DNA of 64,000 bases from Qipengyuania proteolytica (lineage in GTDB: Bacteria > Pseudomonadota > Alphaproteobacteria > Sphingomonadales > Sphingomonadaceae), in assembly GCF_019711565.1 (NCBI RefSeq), contig NZ_JAIGNN010000002.1, positions 372,001-436,000 of the forward strand. Reading direction: 5' to 3'. Both the position numbers and the translations under genes were made by a program. The first letter of the stretch is position 1; every line of letters begins with the position of its first letter. Of the stretch, positions 8,562 to 16,572 are shown piece after piece. The notes under the pieces were generated by a model. That model made no database searches and was not told the DNA's origin. It worked only from the letters and a program-made list of their open reading frames with translations.

Positions 8562-9496
8562 CCGTTCTCCTTCGCGAAAGTCTCGAGGTCTTCCATTGTG
8601 ACCAGGCTGGTGGTCGTCGCTTCCCTGTCGATGCGGCCGACCATCGGGCCGAGGACCTTGCCGCCCAGTTCGACGAAGCGCTCGATGCCCGCTTCGCGCA
8701 TCGCCAGCACGCTCTCGCGCCAGCGCACGCGGCCGGTGACCTGCTCGACCAGCAGGCGCTGCTCTTCGGCAGGGTCGGTGACGCGTGCCGCGGTCACATT
8801 GGCGAAGAGCGGTACGGTGAACGCAGCCGGAGGCGTATCGCCGAGCGCCGCCTCCATGCGGCGCGCCGCTGGTTCCATCAGCGAGCAATGGAAGGGCGCC
8901 GAAACCGGCAGCTTGATCCCGCGCTTGATGCCGTGGTCCTTGGCCAGCTCGATCGCGCGATCGATCGCTTCGGCGTGGCCCGAGATGACGACCTGTGTCG
9001 GGTCGTTGTCATTGGCGACCTCGCACACCTGTCCCTGCGCGGCGGCCTCGGCGAGTGCGGTGGCCTTCTCGATATCGGCGCCCAGCAGCGCGGCCATCGC
9101 GCCGACGCCGATGGGAACGGCGTCCTGCATGGCAATGCCGCGCAGGCGCAGCAGCTTGGCGGTGTCGGTCAGCGAAAACGCACCGGCAGCGCAGAGCGCG
9201 CTGTATTCGCCGAGCGAGTGGCCCGCGACGCAGGCGGCCTTGTCCGCCAGCACTACGCCGAATTCCTTCTCCAGCACGCGCGCGGTGGCGACCGAGTTGG
9301 CCATGATCGCGGGCTGCGCATTGGCGGTCATCGTGAGCTCGCTCTCGGGCCCGTCCTGCATCAGCGCGAAAAGGTCCTGCTTGAGCGCCTCGTTCACCTC
9401 TTCGAACACTTCGCGGGCATGCGCGCTGGCATCGGCGAGATCGGCGCCCATGCCGATCTTCTGGCTGCCCTGGCCGGGAAAGATGAATGCAGTCAT
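8558..9496 (-). CDS. fabD: Malonyl-CoA:ACP transacylase
   Basis: 312 residues. FabD moves malonyl groups from CoA to acyl carrier protein to supply fatty acid elongation. The N-terminus TAFIFPGQGSQKIGMG and the nucleophile elbow GHSLGEYSAL are diagnostic, and SAPFHCSLM carries the catalytic histidine. The end is followed without a gap by fabG (overlap ATGA), so the two are translationally coupled. The classical fabH and acpP neighbours are not in the window; fabD-fabG is a two-gene unit here. Confidence 0.96.
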   Translation of the reverse strand: MTAFIFPGQGSQKIGMGADLADASAHAREVFEEVNEALKQDLFALMQDGPESELTMTANAQPAIMANSVATARVLEKEFGVVLADKAACVAGHSLGEYSALCAAGAFSLTDTAKLLRLRGIAMQDAVPIGVGAMAALLGADIEKATALAEAAAQGQVCEVANDNDPTQVVISGHAEAIDRAIELAKDHGIKRGIKLPVSAPFHCSLMEPAARRMEAALGDTPPAAFTVPLFANVTAARVTDPAEEQRLLVEQVTGRVRWRESVLAMREAGIERFVELGGKVLGPMVGRIDREATTTSLVTMEDLETFAKENG

Positions 9497-9519
9497 GTGA
9501 ATCTCCTCAAGCGCCGCGC

Positions 9520-10344
9520 CTAGGCGTCGGATGCGCGCGCCTCAAGTCCGAAGGGGACAATCCTGTTGGCAGCGTCATGGCCGATATCGGCCCGCCCGAG
9601 ATAGGGTATGCCGCTGCGCGCGCACCAGTCCTGGGCGATGGCGACCTCGCCGGTGCCGAAGGGGCGGTCGTTCTCGGGCACGTCGCTGATCCGCCCCAGA
9701 CGCAGGCCCGCGATCCCGCGAAGGTGCTGCGTGACATGGAAAAACAGGCGGTCGACCGCATACAGGTGCTCGGCCACGTCTTCGACCATGACAACATGGC
9801 CTGACAGGTCCGGCGCAAGTTCGGTGCCGACCAGCGCCGCGAGTGTCGTCAGGTTGAAAGCAGCCGCAGGACGCCCGTCGAGGCCTGGTTCGAGGCCGTC
9901 AGACGATCCGGCAAACCAGCCGAGCGCGCGCTCGATGGCAGCTTCTCCGCCGTCACGGCGGATATCGCCCGCCAGAGGACCGTGCGCGACGCGCCCGATG
10001 CCGTGCTTGTAGAGCGCGCCCAGCAGGAAACCGGTGTCCGAATAGCCGAGGTAGGACTTGGCCCGCGCTGCGGCGTTCATTTGCGCAACGGCCTGCGCGG
10101 CGATGCGATTGGAGCCATAGCCGCCCATCGCGAACCAGACCGCGTCGAACGCAGGATCGTTGACGCATTCGAGCAGTGCATCGAGCCGTACTTCGTCGCT
10201 TCCGGCAAAGTGCCCTTCCTCGATGAAGCATTGCTCGTGAAAATGCACCGACACGTCGTCGCGCCCGGCCACCAGGGCCTCGACCGCCTCGGCCCGGTCG
10301 CGCTTCAACGGTTTTCCCGGGGCGCAGATCGCGATTTTCACCAT
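9520..10344 (-). CDS. LD-carboxypeptidase, peptidase family S66
   Basis: 274 residues. S66 enzymes cut the L,D bond before the terminal D-alanine of murein tetrapeptides, normally in the cytoplasm during wall recycling. The N-terminal IAICAPGKPL, the nucleophile region WFAMGGYGSNRIA (Ser in GGYGS), Glu in VMVEDVAEHLYAVD and His in LGRADIGHDA match the Ser-Glu-His triad of the family. I start at the ATG at 10344, which has AGGGGG upstream and begins the conserved beta-strand. It is divergent, across 53 nt, from an Mpl-type murein ligase, which supports a role in peptidoglycan recycling. Confidence 0.85.
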   Translation of the reverse strand: MVKIAICAPGKPLKRDRAEAVEALVAGRDDVSVHFHEQCFIEEGHFAGSDEVRLDALLECVNDPAFDAVWFAMGGYGSNRIAAQAVAQMNAAARAKSYLGYSDTGFLLGALYKHGIGRVAHGPLAGDIRRDGGEAAIERALGWFAGSSDGLEPGLDGRPAAAFNLTTLAALVGTELAPDLSGHVVMVEDVAEHLYAVDRLFFHVTQHLRGIAGLRLGRISDVPENDRPFGTGEVAIAQDWCARSGIPYLGRADIGHDAANRIVPFGLEARASDA

Positions 10345-10397
10345 GCCCCCTGCTAGCGCGCTTGTATCGGGCGGCACAACTCAATAGCTGCACCGGC

Positions 10398-11825
10398 ATG
10401 AGTGATATGCCCACCCCCGACGACCTGTTCGCCCGCCCGTTCTTCTTTTGTGGCATCGGCGGCTCCGGGATGCAGCCGCTCGCGCAGATCCTCAAGGGAC
10501 GCGGCTGCACGGTCGAAGGATCGGATCGCAGCAACGATCAGGGCCATACGCCGGAAAAGTTCGCTGCGCTGGAGCGGCAGGGTTTCGCCCTGCACCCGCA
10601 GGATGGCAGCGGGATCGTCTCGCAGGACCAGATTCTCGTCGCCAGTGCGGCCGTGGAGAACACTGTGCCCGATGCGAGGCAGGCGAAGGACCTGGATTGC
10701 CTCCGGCTGACCCGCGCGGAGCTCAATTCGATCCTGTTCAACACCAGCGGCGCCGGACTGGCCATCGCAGGCACCAGCGGCAAGTCGACCGTCACCGGCA
10801 TGCTCGGGTGGATCCTGCACGCTGTCGGGCGCGATCCGACGATCATGAACGGCGCGGTGATGAAGAACTTCGTCTCGCCCGAGCGGCCCTATGCCAGTGC
10901 GGTCGTGGGCGGGCAGTCGCTCTATGTCAGCGAGGTGGACGAAAGCGACGGCTCGATCGCGCTCTACCGTCCTGCCGTGGGCGTGCTGCTCAACGTCAGC
11001 CTCGATCACAAGAGCATGGAAGAGCTGCGCCAGCTGTTCGGCGATTACCTTTCGCGCAGCCGCATCTCGGTCATCAATGCCGACGATCCGGAGGCACTGG
11101 CCCTGCTGCCGCACGCCAAGGAGGTCATCACCTTCGGCATCGAGCAGGAGAAGGCGCAGATCGGCGTGGTGCCGGGTACGGTCGCCGAAGGTCCGGTCCG
11201 TCAGGCAGCGATGGTCATCGACCGGCATGACGGGAGCGAACACGCCCTGCGCCTCAACCTGCCGGGGAGGCACAACCTGTCCAACGCGCTCGCCGCTATT
11301 GCCGCCGCCGCAGCGGCCGGCGTGCCCGTTGCAGAGGCAGTCGAAGCCCTCGGCAGTTTCGAAGGGCTCGCCCGCAGGTTCGACATCGTCGGCACATCAT
11401 ACAGCGCCATCACCGTCATCGACGACTTCGGCCACAATCCGGAGAAATGTGCGGCCACGCTCCGCACGCTCAAGGCCCATCCCGGCCGCGTGATCGCCTT
11501 CTTCCAGCCGCACGGCTATGGCCCGTTGCGCCAAATGGGCGACGAACTGGCGGAGACCTTCGCGAACGAATTAGGCTCCGAAGATGTGACGATTCTTTGT
11601 GATCCGGTTTATTTCGGCGGCACGGTGGACCGCAGCGAAGGGAGCGAGCGGATCGTGCGCCTGATCGAGGAGGCTGGCGGCAAGGCGGAATACATTCCCG
11701 ACCGCAAATCGGTCGCCGACCGGATTGCCAGCATCGCCAGGCCGGGGGACCGGATCGTGGTGATGGGAGCGCGCGACGACACGCTCAGCATCTTCGCACA
11801 GGAGTTGTTCCGCACGCTCTCCTGA
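10398..11825 (+). CDS. mpl: Mur ligase, Mpl type (UDP-MurNAc:tripeptide ligase)
   Basis: 475 residues with the three Mur ligase domains: N-terminal FFFCGIGGSGMQPLAQIL and VEGSDRSND (UDP-sugar binding), central ATP loop GTSGKSTVTGMLGWIL, and a C-terminal domain starting near LARRFDIVG (VIDDFGHNPEKCAATL). It is closer to Mpl and MurC than to MurD-F. Mpl joins the recycled tripeptide L-Ala-gamma-D-Glu-meso-DAP to UDP-MurNAc. MurC is the alternative, but the isolated position and the divergent LD-carboxypeptidase favour Mpl. The ATG at 10398 has no clear ribosome site; an ATG at 10407 is also possible. Low certainty on the exact acceptor. Confidence 0.7.
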   Translation: MSDMPTPDDLFARPFFFCGIGGSGMQPLAQILKGRGCTVEGSDRSNDQGHTPEKFAALERQGFALHPQDGSGIVSQDQILVASAAVENTVPDARQAKDLDCLRLTRAELNSILFNTSGAGLAIAGTSGKSTVTGMLGWILHAVGRDPTIMNGAVMKNFVSPERPYASAVVGGQSLYVSEVDESDGSIALYRPAVGVLLNVSLDHKSMEELRQLFGDYLSRSRISVINADDPEALALLPHAKEVITFGIEQEKAQIGVVPGTVAEGPVRQAAMVIDRHDGSEHALRLNLPGRHNLSNALAAIAAAAAAGVPVAEAVEALGSFEGLARRFDIVGTSYSAITVIDDFGHNPEKCAATLRTLKAHPGRVIAFFQPHGYGPLRQMGDELAETFANELGSEDVTILCDPVYFGGTVDRSEGSERIVRLIEEAGGKAEYIPDRKSVADRIASIARPGDRIVVMGARDDTLSIFAQELFRTLS

Positions 11826-11829
11826 TCGC

Positions 11830-12792
11830 TTAATGGGCTTCGCTATCCTTGGCGAACCCGTGTCCCATCTTGAAGACTGTGTGGAGCACGACCACGATCA
11901 CCGCACCGAGCGCCAGCCCGGTCAGAGCCGAGAGCCCGGCAAATGTCAGCCAGCCGAGAACGCCACCTGCCGCGCCTGCGATCTCGCTGACGCCATGCTG
12001 GATGCCCTCCACCCAGTGCTCGGGCCCGGCGAAACCGATTTCCGCAAGGCCATGCAGGATGATCCCGCCACCGACCCACAGCATGGCGATCGTTCCGATG
12101 AAACTGAGCACGGTGAGCAGCTTTGGCATCGCGGCGACGAGCCCACGTCCGATACTCTGGGAGAATGTCGATTCGCGTTCCGCAAGGTGAAGGCCGACGT
12201 CGTCCATTTTCACGATAAGACCGACAACACCGTAGACAGCAATGGTCACGGCCAAGCCGACAAGCGCGAGGACAACCCCGCGCGTCACGAGATCTTCCGA
12301 CGCGACTTCGTTGAGCGTGATCGCCATGATCTCCGCCGAAAGGATCAGGTCCGTGCGGATGGCGCCGGAAATGCGCTGCTTCTCGAAAGCAACCGGGTCT
12401 TCGATGACGTCGTCGACCGTCTTGCCGTGCTTCGCACCGCCAAGCTTCTCGATCACTTTCTCGGCGCCCTCATAGGACAGATAGGCACCGCCGAGCATGA
12501 GGATGAAGACAATGGCCGCCGGCAGGAATTCGCTCAGCAACAGCGCGCCGGGCAGCAGTATCAGCAGCTTGTTCTTGAGGCTCCCCTTGGTGATGTTCCA
12601 GATGATCGGCAGCTCGCGCGCGGGGGAAAGGCCCGTAACGTAACTCGGCGTAACCGCCGCATCGTCGATCACCACGCCGGCGGTCTTGGAACCCGCCCTT
12701 CCCGCAGCGGCGGCTATATCGTCGACCGAAGCGGCGGCGGTGCGCGCAATGATCGAAACGTCGTCCAGAAGCGCAACCAATCCACCGGGCAC
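11830..12792 (-). CDS. DUF808 family inner-membrane protein (YedI-like)
   Basis: 320 residues. The N-terminus PGGLVALLDDVSIIARTAAASVDDIAAAAGRAGSKTAGVVIDDAAVTPSYV and the hydrophobic helices after it (LLILLPGALLLSEFLPAAIVFILMLGGAYLSYEGAEK) are the DUF808 signature. I count about six to seven membrane segments. I place the start at a GTG (12792) because GAGGAG lies six bases upstream and the family begins MPGGL or similar; there is no ATG between the site and the conserved region. The function of DUF808 is unknown. It ends four bases past the stop of the convergent mpl-type gene. Confidence 0.88.
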   Translation of the reverse strand: MPGGLVALLDDVSIIARTAAASVDDIAAAAGRAGSKTAGVVIDDAAVTPSYVTGLSPARELPIIWNITKGSLKNKLLILLPGALLLSEFLPAAIVFILMLGGAYLSYEGAEKVIEKLGGAKHGKTVDDVIEDPVAFEKQRISGAIRTDLILSAEIMAITLNEVASEDLVTRGVVLALVGLAVTIAVYGVVGLIVKMDDVGLHLAERESTFSQSIGRGLVAAMPKLLTVLSFIGTIAMLWVGGGIILHGLAEIGFAGPEHWVEGIQHGVSEIAGAAGGVLGWLTFAGLSALTGLALGAVIVVVLHTVFKMGHGFAKDSEAH

Positions 12793-12983
12793 AGGAATCT
12801 CCTCGTTTGAACCCCAATGCCGCCCTGCCCGCGCCGTTCCCGGCCTGCAAGCCTTGCATTCGGCGCCAATCCGGCTATGTGCGCGCATCCTTCGGGTCCG
12901 CCCGGAGGATTCGAAGAAAGCCGGAGGGGCCCCGCAATCCCGCGGATCAGCCAGCGATCGGCCCGAAGTGAAAGGAAAGTCAC

Positions 12984-13349
12984 ATGGCTCTTTACGAGCA
13001 CGTGTTCCTTGCGCGCCAGGATCTGAGTCAGGCTCAGGTCGATGCATTGGCAGCGCAAGCTACCGAGATTGTCGAGCAGAATGACGGCAAGGTCACCAAG
13101 ACGGAGACCTGGGGCCTCAAGAACCTCGCCTACAAGATCGACCGCAACCGCAAGGCGCATTTCGTGCTGCTCAACATCGAGGGCCCCGGCTCCGTCGTTG
13201 CCGAGCTCGAGCGCCAGACCCGCATCAACGAGGATGTGATCCGTTACATGACCATCGCCGTCGAAGAGCACGAAACCGGCCCTTCGGTGATGATGCGCAA
13301 GAACGAGCGCGACTCCAAGAAGCGCCGTGAACGTGAGGAGCGCGACTGA
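12984..13349 (+). CDS. rpsF: 30S ribosomal protein S6
   Basis: 121 residues. The family pattern [32 protein letters not shown] and [13 protein letters not shown] is complete. S6 pairs with S18 on the platform of the small subunit. AGGAAAG precedes the ATG. The stop overlaps the rpsR start by one base (TGATG). The C-terminus is [15 protein letters not shown], a charged tail that ends in Asp and lacks the terminal Glu-Glu to which E. coli RimK adds glutamates; a RimK homologue is encoded 5 kb away. Confidence 0.97.
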   Translation: MALYEHVFLARQDLSQAQVDALAAQATEIVEQNDGKVTKTETWGLKNLAYKIDRNRKAHFVLLNIEGPGSVVAELERQTRINEDVIRYMTIAVEEHETGPSVMMRKNERDSKKRREREERD

Positions 13350-13573
13350 TGGCCCGCCCGTTTTTCCGCCGCCGCAAGTCCTGCCCCTTCTCGGGCAAGA
13401 ACGCACCCGCGATCGACTACAAGGACGTCCGCCTGCTGCAGGGCTTCATGTCCGAACGTGGCAAGATCGTCCCCAGCCGCATCACCGCCGTGAGCGCCAA
13501 GAAGCAGCGTGAGCTGGCCAAGGCCATCAAGCGCGCGCGCCACATCGGCCTGCTGCCGTACATCGTGAAGTAA
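13349..13573 (+). CDS. rpsR: 30S ribosomal protein S18
   Basis: 74 residues, full length. [22 protein letters not shown] and the basic end [16 protein letters not shown] are diagnostic. It lacks the paired zinc cysteines of some homologues (only one Cys is seen). It lies between rpsF and rplI, the standard order, and its start is coupled to the rpsF stop. Confidence 0.97.
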   Translation: MARPFFRRRKSCPFSGKNAPAIDYKDVRLLQGFMSERGKIVPSRITAVSAKKQRELAKAIKRARHIGLLPYIVK

Positions 13574-13584
13574 GGGGAAGCGAC

Positions 13585-14199
13585 ATGGATATCATTCTCC
13601 TTCAGAGGATCGAAAAGCTCGGCTCGATCGGTGACGTCGTCACCGTGAAGGACGGCTATGCCCGCAACTTCCTGCTCCCGCAGAAGAAGGCCCTGCGCGC
13701 CAACGAAGCCAACAAGAAGGTCTTCGAAGCGAACCGCGACCGCCTGGAAAAGGAAAACGCCGAACGCCGCACCGAAGCCGAAAAGGCCGGTGAAAAGGTC
13801 GACGGTGTCGAAATCGTCCTGATCCGCGCCGCTTCGAACACCGGCCAGCTGTACGGCTCGGTCAACGTTCGCGACGTCGCTGCCGCCCTTGCCGACAAGG
13901 GCCACGACATCGACAAGAAGCAGGTCATCATGGGTGACCCGATCAAGGCGATCGGCATGCACGACGTCCGCATCGACCTCCACCCGGAAGTCTCGGTGAC
14001 GATCAAGGCCAATGTCGCCCGTTCGGACGACGAAGCCGAGCTGCAGCGCCAGGGCATCGACGTGATGGCGCAGATGTTCGAAGACGAACAGCGCGAAATC
14101 GAAGAGCAGGCCGAAGCCAACCGCATCGACCCTAGCCTCGAGCCCGGCGAAATTCCCGCCGACCTGCTCGAAGAACGGGCGGAGGAGGACGAGGCCTGA
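13585..14199 (+). CDS. rplI: 50S ribosomal protein L9, extended
   Basis: 204 residues against about 150 in E. coli. The N-terminal domain [36 protein letters not shown] binds 23S rRNA, followed by the long connecting helix (residues 40-75) and the C-terminal domain to about residue 150. The extra 50 residues are acidic ([15 protein letters not shown] to ERAEEDEA), a common trait in sphingomonads. AGGGGAAG precedes the ATG, 11 nt after rpsR. A strong terminator closes the operon. Confidence 0.96.
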   Translation: MDIILLQRIEKLGSIGDVVTVKDGYARNFLLPQKKALRANEANKKVFEANRDRLEKENAERRTEAEKAGEKVDGVEIVLIRAASNTGQLYGSVNVRDVAAALADKGHDIDKKQVIMGDPIKAIGMHDVRIDLHPEVSVTIKANVARSDDEAELQRQGIDVMAQMFEDEQREIEEQAEANRIDPSLEPGEIPADLLEERAEEDEA

Positions 14200-14230
14200 G
14201 TAGCCTTCGACCTCTCTTGAACGAATAAGA

Positions 14231-14263
14231 AGGGGCGCGATCCGCAGGGGTCGCGCCCTTTTT
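14231..14263 (+). terminator. Intrinsic terminator of rpsF-rpsR-rplI
   Basis: GGGCGCGA (14233-14240), ten-base loop, TCGCGCCC (14251-14258), then TTTTT. A perfect eight-pair GC stem plus T-run, 31 nt after the rplI stop. Confidence 0.9.
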
Positions 14264-14328
14264 GTAACAACCGCCTGCCATGTGGCAGTAAGGGATACCA
14301 TAAACACAAGAGGCAGGAGAAAACGCCC

Positions 14329-15768
14329 ATGGAAACCATTTCCCAGATCCTCGACCGGATCGAGAGCATCTACGATGCAGCCGTCAGCCGGCTGCGCGAG
14401 GATGTCATCGCCTTCGGCCGTTCGCGCGAATTGCCCGCGCCGGAACGCCGCAGCGATGGCAGCTATGCCTATCCCGAACTGCGTCTCCGCTTCAGGGGCG
14501 GCGATCAGCCGGAAGACCGCAACCGCGCCTTCGGCCGCCTCAACGCACCGGGTCTCTACACCACGACCGTGACCCGCCCCGCCCTGTTCCGCGACTATTT
14601 GCGCGAGCAGCTCGAACTGATTTCGTCCAACTACGAAATCGAGGTGGAAGTCGGTTCGTCGCGGCAGGAAATCCCCTTCCCCTATGTCCTCGACGGTGAA
14701 GCCGGCGCCGTGCTTGCAGGGGTCGATCCCACGATGATCGCGCGCCATTTCCCCTCGACCGAGCTGGCCGACATCGGCGACGAGCTGGCCGATGGCATCG
14801 TGCTGGGCGGTGTGGACGAGCCGATCCCGCTCTCGCTGTTCGATGGCCTCAGGACCGATTTCAGCCTGGCCAGGCTCGCCCACTATACGGGTACGGCGCC
14901 CGAACACTTCCAGCGCTTCATCCTCTTCACCAACTATCATCGCTATGTCGATGAATTCGTTGAGTGGGCGGCCTCGCAACTGGGCGAGAACGGCTACACC
15001 GCCCTGGCCGGCGCGGGCGGCCTGCTGCTGACCGAGAAGACCGAGAACGCGCGCGAGCAGCTGTCCGACACGGCGTGGCGCCGCCACCAGATGCCCGCCT
15101 ATCACCTCGTCGGCGAGAATCACGGCGGGATCACGCTGGTCAACATCGGCGTCGGCCCGTCGAACGCCAAGACGATCTGCGACCACCTTGCCGTGCTGCG
15201 GCCCGAAGCCTGGCTGATGATCGGCCATTGCGGTGGCCTTCGCCCGAGCCAGAAGATCGGCGATTACGTGCTCGCCCACGCCTACCTGCGCGACGATCAC
15301 GTTCTCGACCCGGTCCTCCCGCCCGAAATACCCCTGCCCGCCATCGCCGAGGTCCAGCAGGCGCTGGCCGCGGCCGCAGAAGAGGTTTCGGGCGAGCATG
15401 GTGCGGACCTCAAGAAGCGCATGCGCACCGGCACCGTCGTCACCACCGACGATCGCAACTGGGAACTGCGCTACACCCAGTCGGCCCATCGCATGTCGCT
15501 CAGCCGTGCGGTCGGCGTGGACATGGAAAGCGCGACGATCTCGGGCCAAGGCTACCGTTTCCGCGTTCCCTACGGCACCCTGCTCTGCGTCTCGGACAAG
15601 CCGCTTCACGGCGAGATCAAGCTGCCGGGGCAGGCGAACAAGTTCTATGAGGAAGCGATCGCCGCGCACTTGCAGATCGGTGTAACCGCATGCCGGCTGC
15701 TGCGCGAGGAAGGCCCGCGCCTCCACAGCCGCAAGTTGCGCGCTTTCAACGAGCCGCCATTCCGGTAG
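14329..15768 (+). CDS. amn: AMP nucleosidase
   Basis: 479 residues, the length of E. coli Amn (484). The enzyme splits AMP into adenine and ribose 5-phosphate and controls the AMP pool. The N-terminal domain (residues 1-190, with YPELRLRF and GLYTTTVTRPALFRDYLREQL) is specific to the bacterial AMP nucleosidases. The C-terminal half is a purine-phosphorylase fold: LVNIGVGPSNAKTICDHLAVLRPEAWLMIGHCGGLR and VGVDMESATISGQGYRFRVPYGTLLCVSDKPLHGE. AGGAG precedes the ATG. It is transcribed after the rplI terminator, so it has its own promoter. Confidence 0.95.
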   Translation: METISQILDRIESIYDAAVSRLREDVIAFGRSRELPAPERRSDGSYAYPELRLRFRGGDQPEDRNRAFGRLNAPGLYTTTVTRPALFRDYLREQLELISSNYEIEVEVGSSRQEIPFPYVLDGEAGAVLAGVDPTMIARHFPSTELADIGDELADGIVLGGVDEPIPLSLFDGLRTDFSLARLAHYTGTAPEHFQRFILFTNYHRYVDEFVEWAASQLGENGYTALAGAGGLLLTEKTENAREQLSDTAWRRHQMPAYHLVGENHGGITLVNIGVGPSNAKTICDHLAVLRPEAWLMIGHCGGLRPSQKIGDYVLAHAYLRDDHVLDPVLPPEIPLPAIAEVQQALAAAAEEVSGEHGADLKKRMRTGTVVTTDDRNWELRYTQSAHRMSLSRAVGVDMESATISGQGYRFRVPYGTLLCVSDKPLHGEIKLPGQANKFYEEAIAAHLQIGVTACRLLREEGPRLHSRKLRAFNEPPFR

Positions 15769-15793
15769 GCTGCTCCCAGCAGGGAGATACAGG

Positions 15794-16567
15794 ATGCAGG
15801 CACCACCCAACCGTTCGCGCTCGATTGCCGGCCGCGTCGCCATCGTGACCGGAGCTGCGAGCGGCATGGGCCGGGCGACCGCCAGGCTGTTCGGCGCCGA
15901 GGGTGCCAGAGTGGCGGTGACCGACCTCGATTTCGAGGCGTGCCACGACGTCGCGCGCGAGTGCGGGACCGGGGCGCGGCCCTATGCCCTCGACGTCGGC
16001 GACCGGGAGGCGATTGTCCGCGTCGTCGAACAGATCGCTGAAGATTTCGGCGGGATCGACATCCTCGTGAACAATGCAGGCCTATCGAGTTTCTGTCCGC
16101 TCGACGCGGGCGATGCCTATGAGGAAACGTGGGCGCGCGCGCTCGCCGTGATGCTGACAGCCCATCAGCGCATGGTCCGCGCTGCCTTGCCGCACCTGCG
16201 TCGCAGCGATGCGGCGCGGATCGTCAACATCGCCAGCACCGAAGGCCTCGGCGCGACCCCCGGCGACACGCCCTATGTCGCGGCCAAGACCGGCGTGACG
16301 GGCCTCACCCGCGGCCTCGCAGTCGATCTCGGGCCGGAGGGCATCACCTGCAACTGCATCTGCCCGGGCCCGATCACCACAGCCATGACCGAAGGCGTGC
16401 CCGACGAGCACAAGACCATCTTCGCCAAGCGCCGTACTGCCCTGAAGCGATATGGCGAGCCGGAAGAGGTCGCCCACATGACCTTGTCGCTCGTCCTCCC
16501 CGCCGCGAGTTACATCACCGGGGCGGTCATCCCGGTCGATGGCGGACTGATGGCGCGGAATGCCTAG
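15794..16567 (+). CDS. SDR-family oxidoreductase
   Basis: 257 residues, classical short-chain dehydrogenase. TGAASGMGRATARLF binds the NAD(P) cofactor, DLDF after strand 2 suggests preference for NAD, NNAG is at about residue 92, and the active site is Ser (NIASTEG), Tyr and Lys (YVAAKTG). GGVIPVDGG-type ending AVIPVDGGLMARNA is usual. GGGAGA lies upstream of the ATG. The amidohydrolase gene begins five bases after the stop, so the two are probably co-transcribed. Substrate unknown. Confidence 0.85.
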   Translation: MQAPPNRSRSIAGRVAIVTGAASGMGRATARLFGAEGARVAVTDLDFEACHDVARECGTGARPYALDVGDREAIVRVVEQIAEDFGGIDILVNNAGLSSFCPLDAGDAYEETWARALAVMLTAHQRMVRAALPHLRRSDAARIVNIASTEGLGATPGDTPYVAAKTGVTGLTRGLAVDLGPEGITCNCICPGPITTAMTEGVPDEHKTIFAKRRTALKRYGEPEEVAHMTLSLVLPAASYITGAVIPVDGGLMARNA

Positions 16568-16572
16568 CTAGG

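Noticed and set aside
6477-9500. A 1,007-codon open frame on the plus strand over dnaN, fabG and fabD.
   Set aside because: It is antisense to three core genes with complete motifs; such shadow frames are common at high GC.
12793-12983. Possible S6:S18 autoregulatory RNA leader before rpsF.
   Set aside because: GC-rich stems with CCG runs are present, but I could not draw the conserved S6:S18 element with confidence.
13417-15867. An 816-codon minus-strand frame.
   Set aside because: Antisense to rplI and AMP nucleosidase, which are certain.
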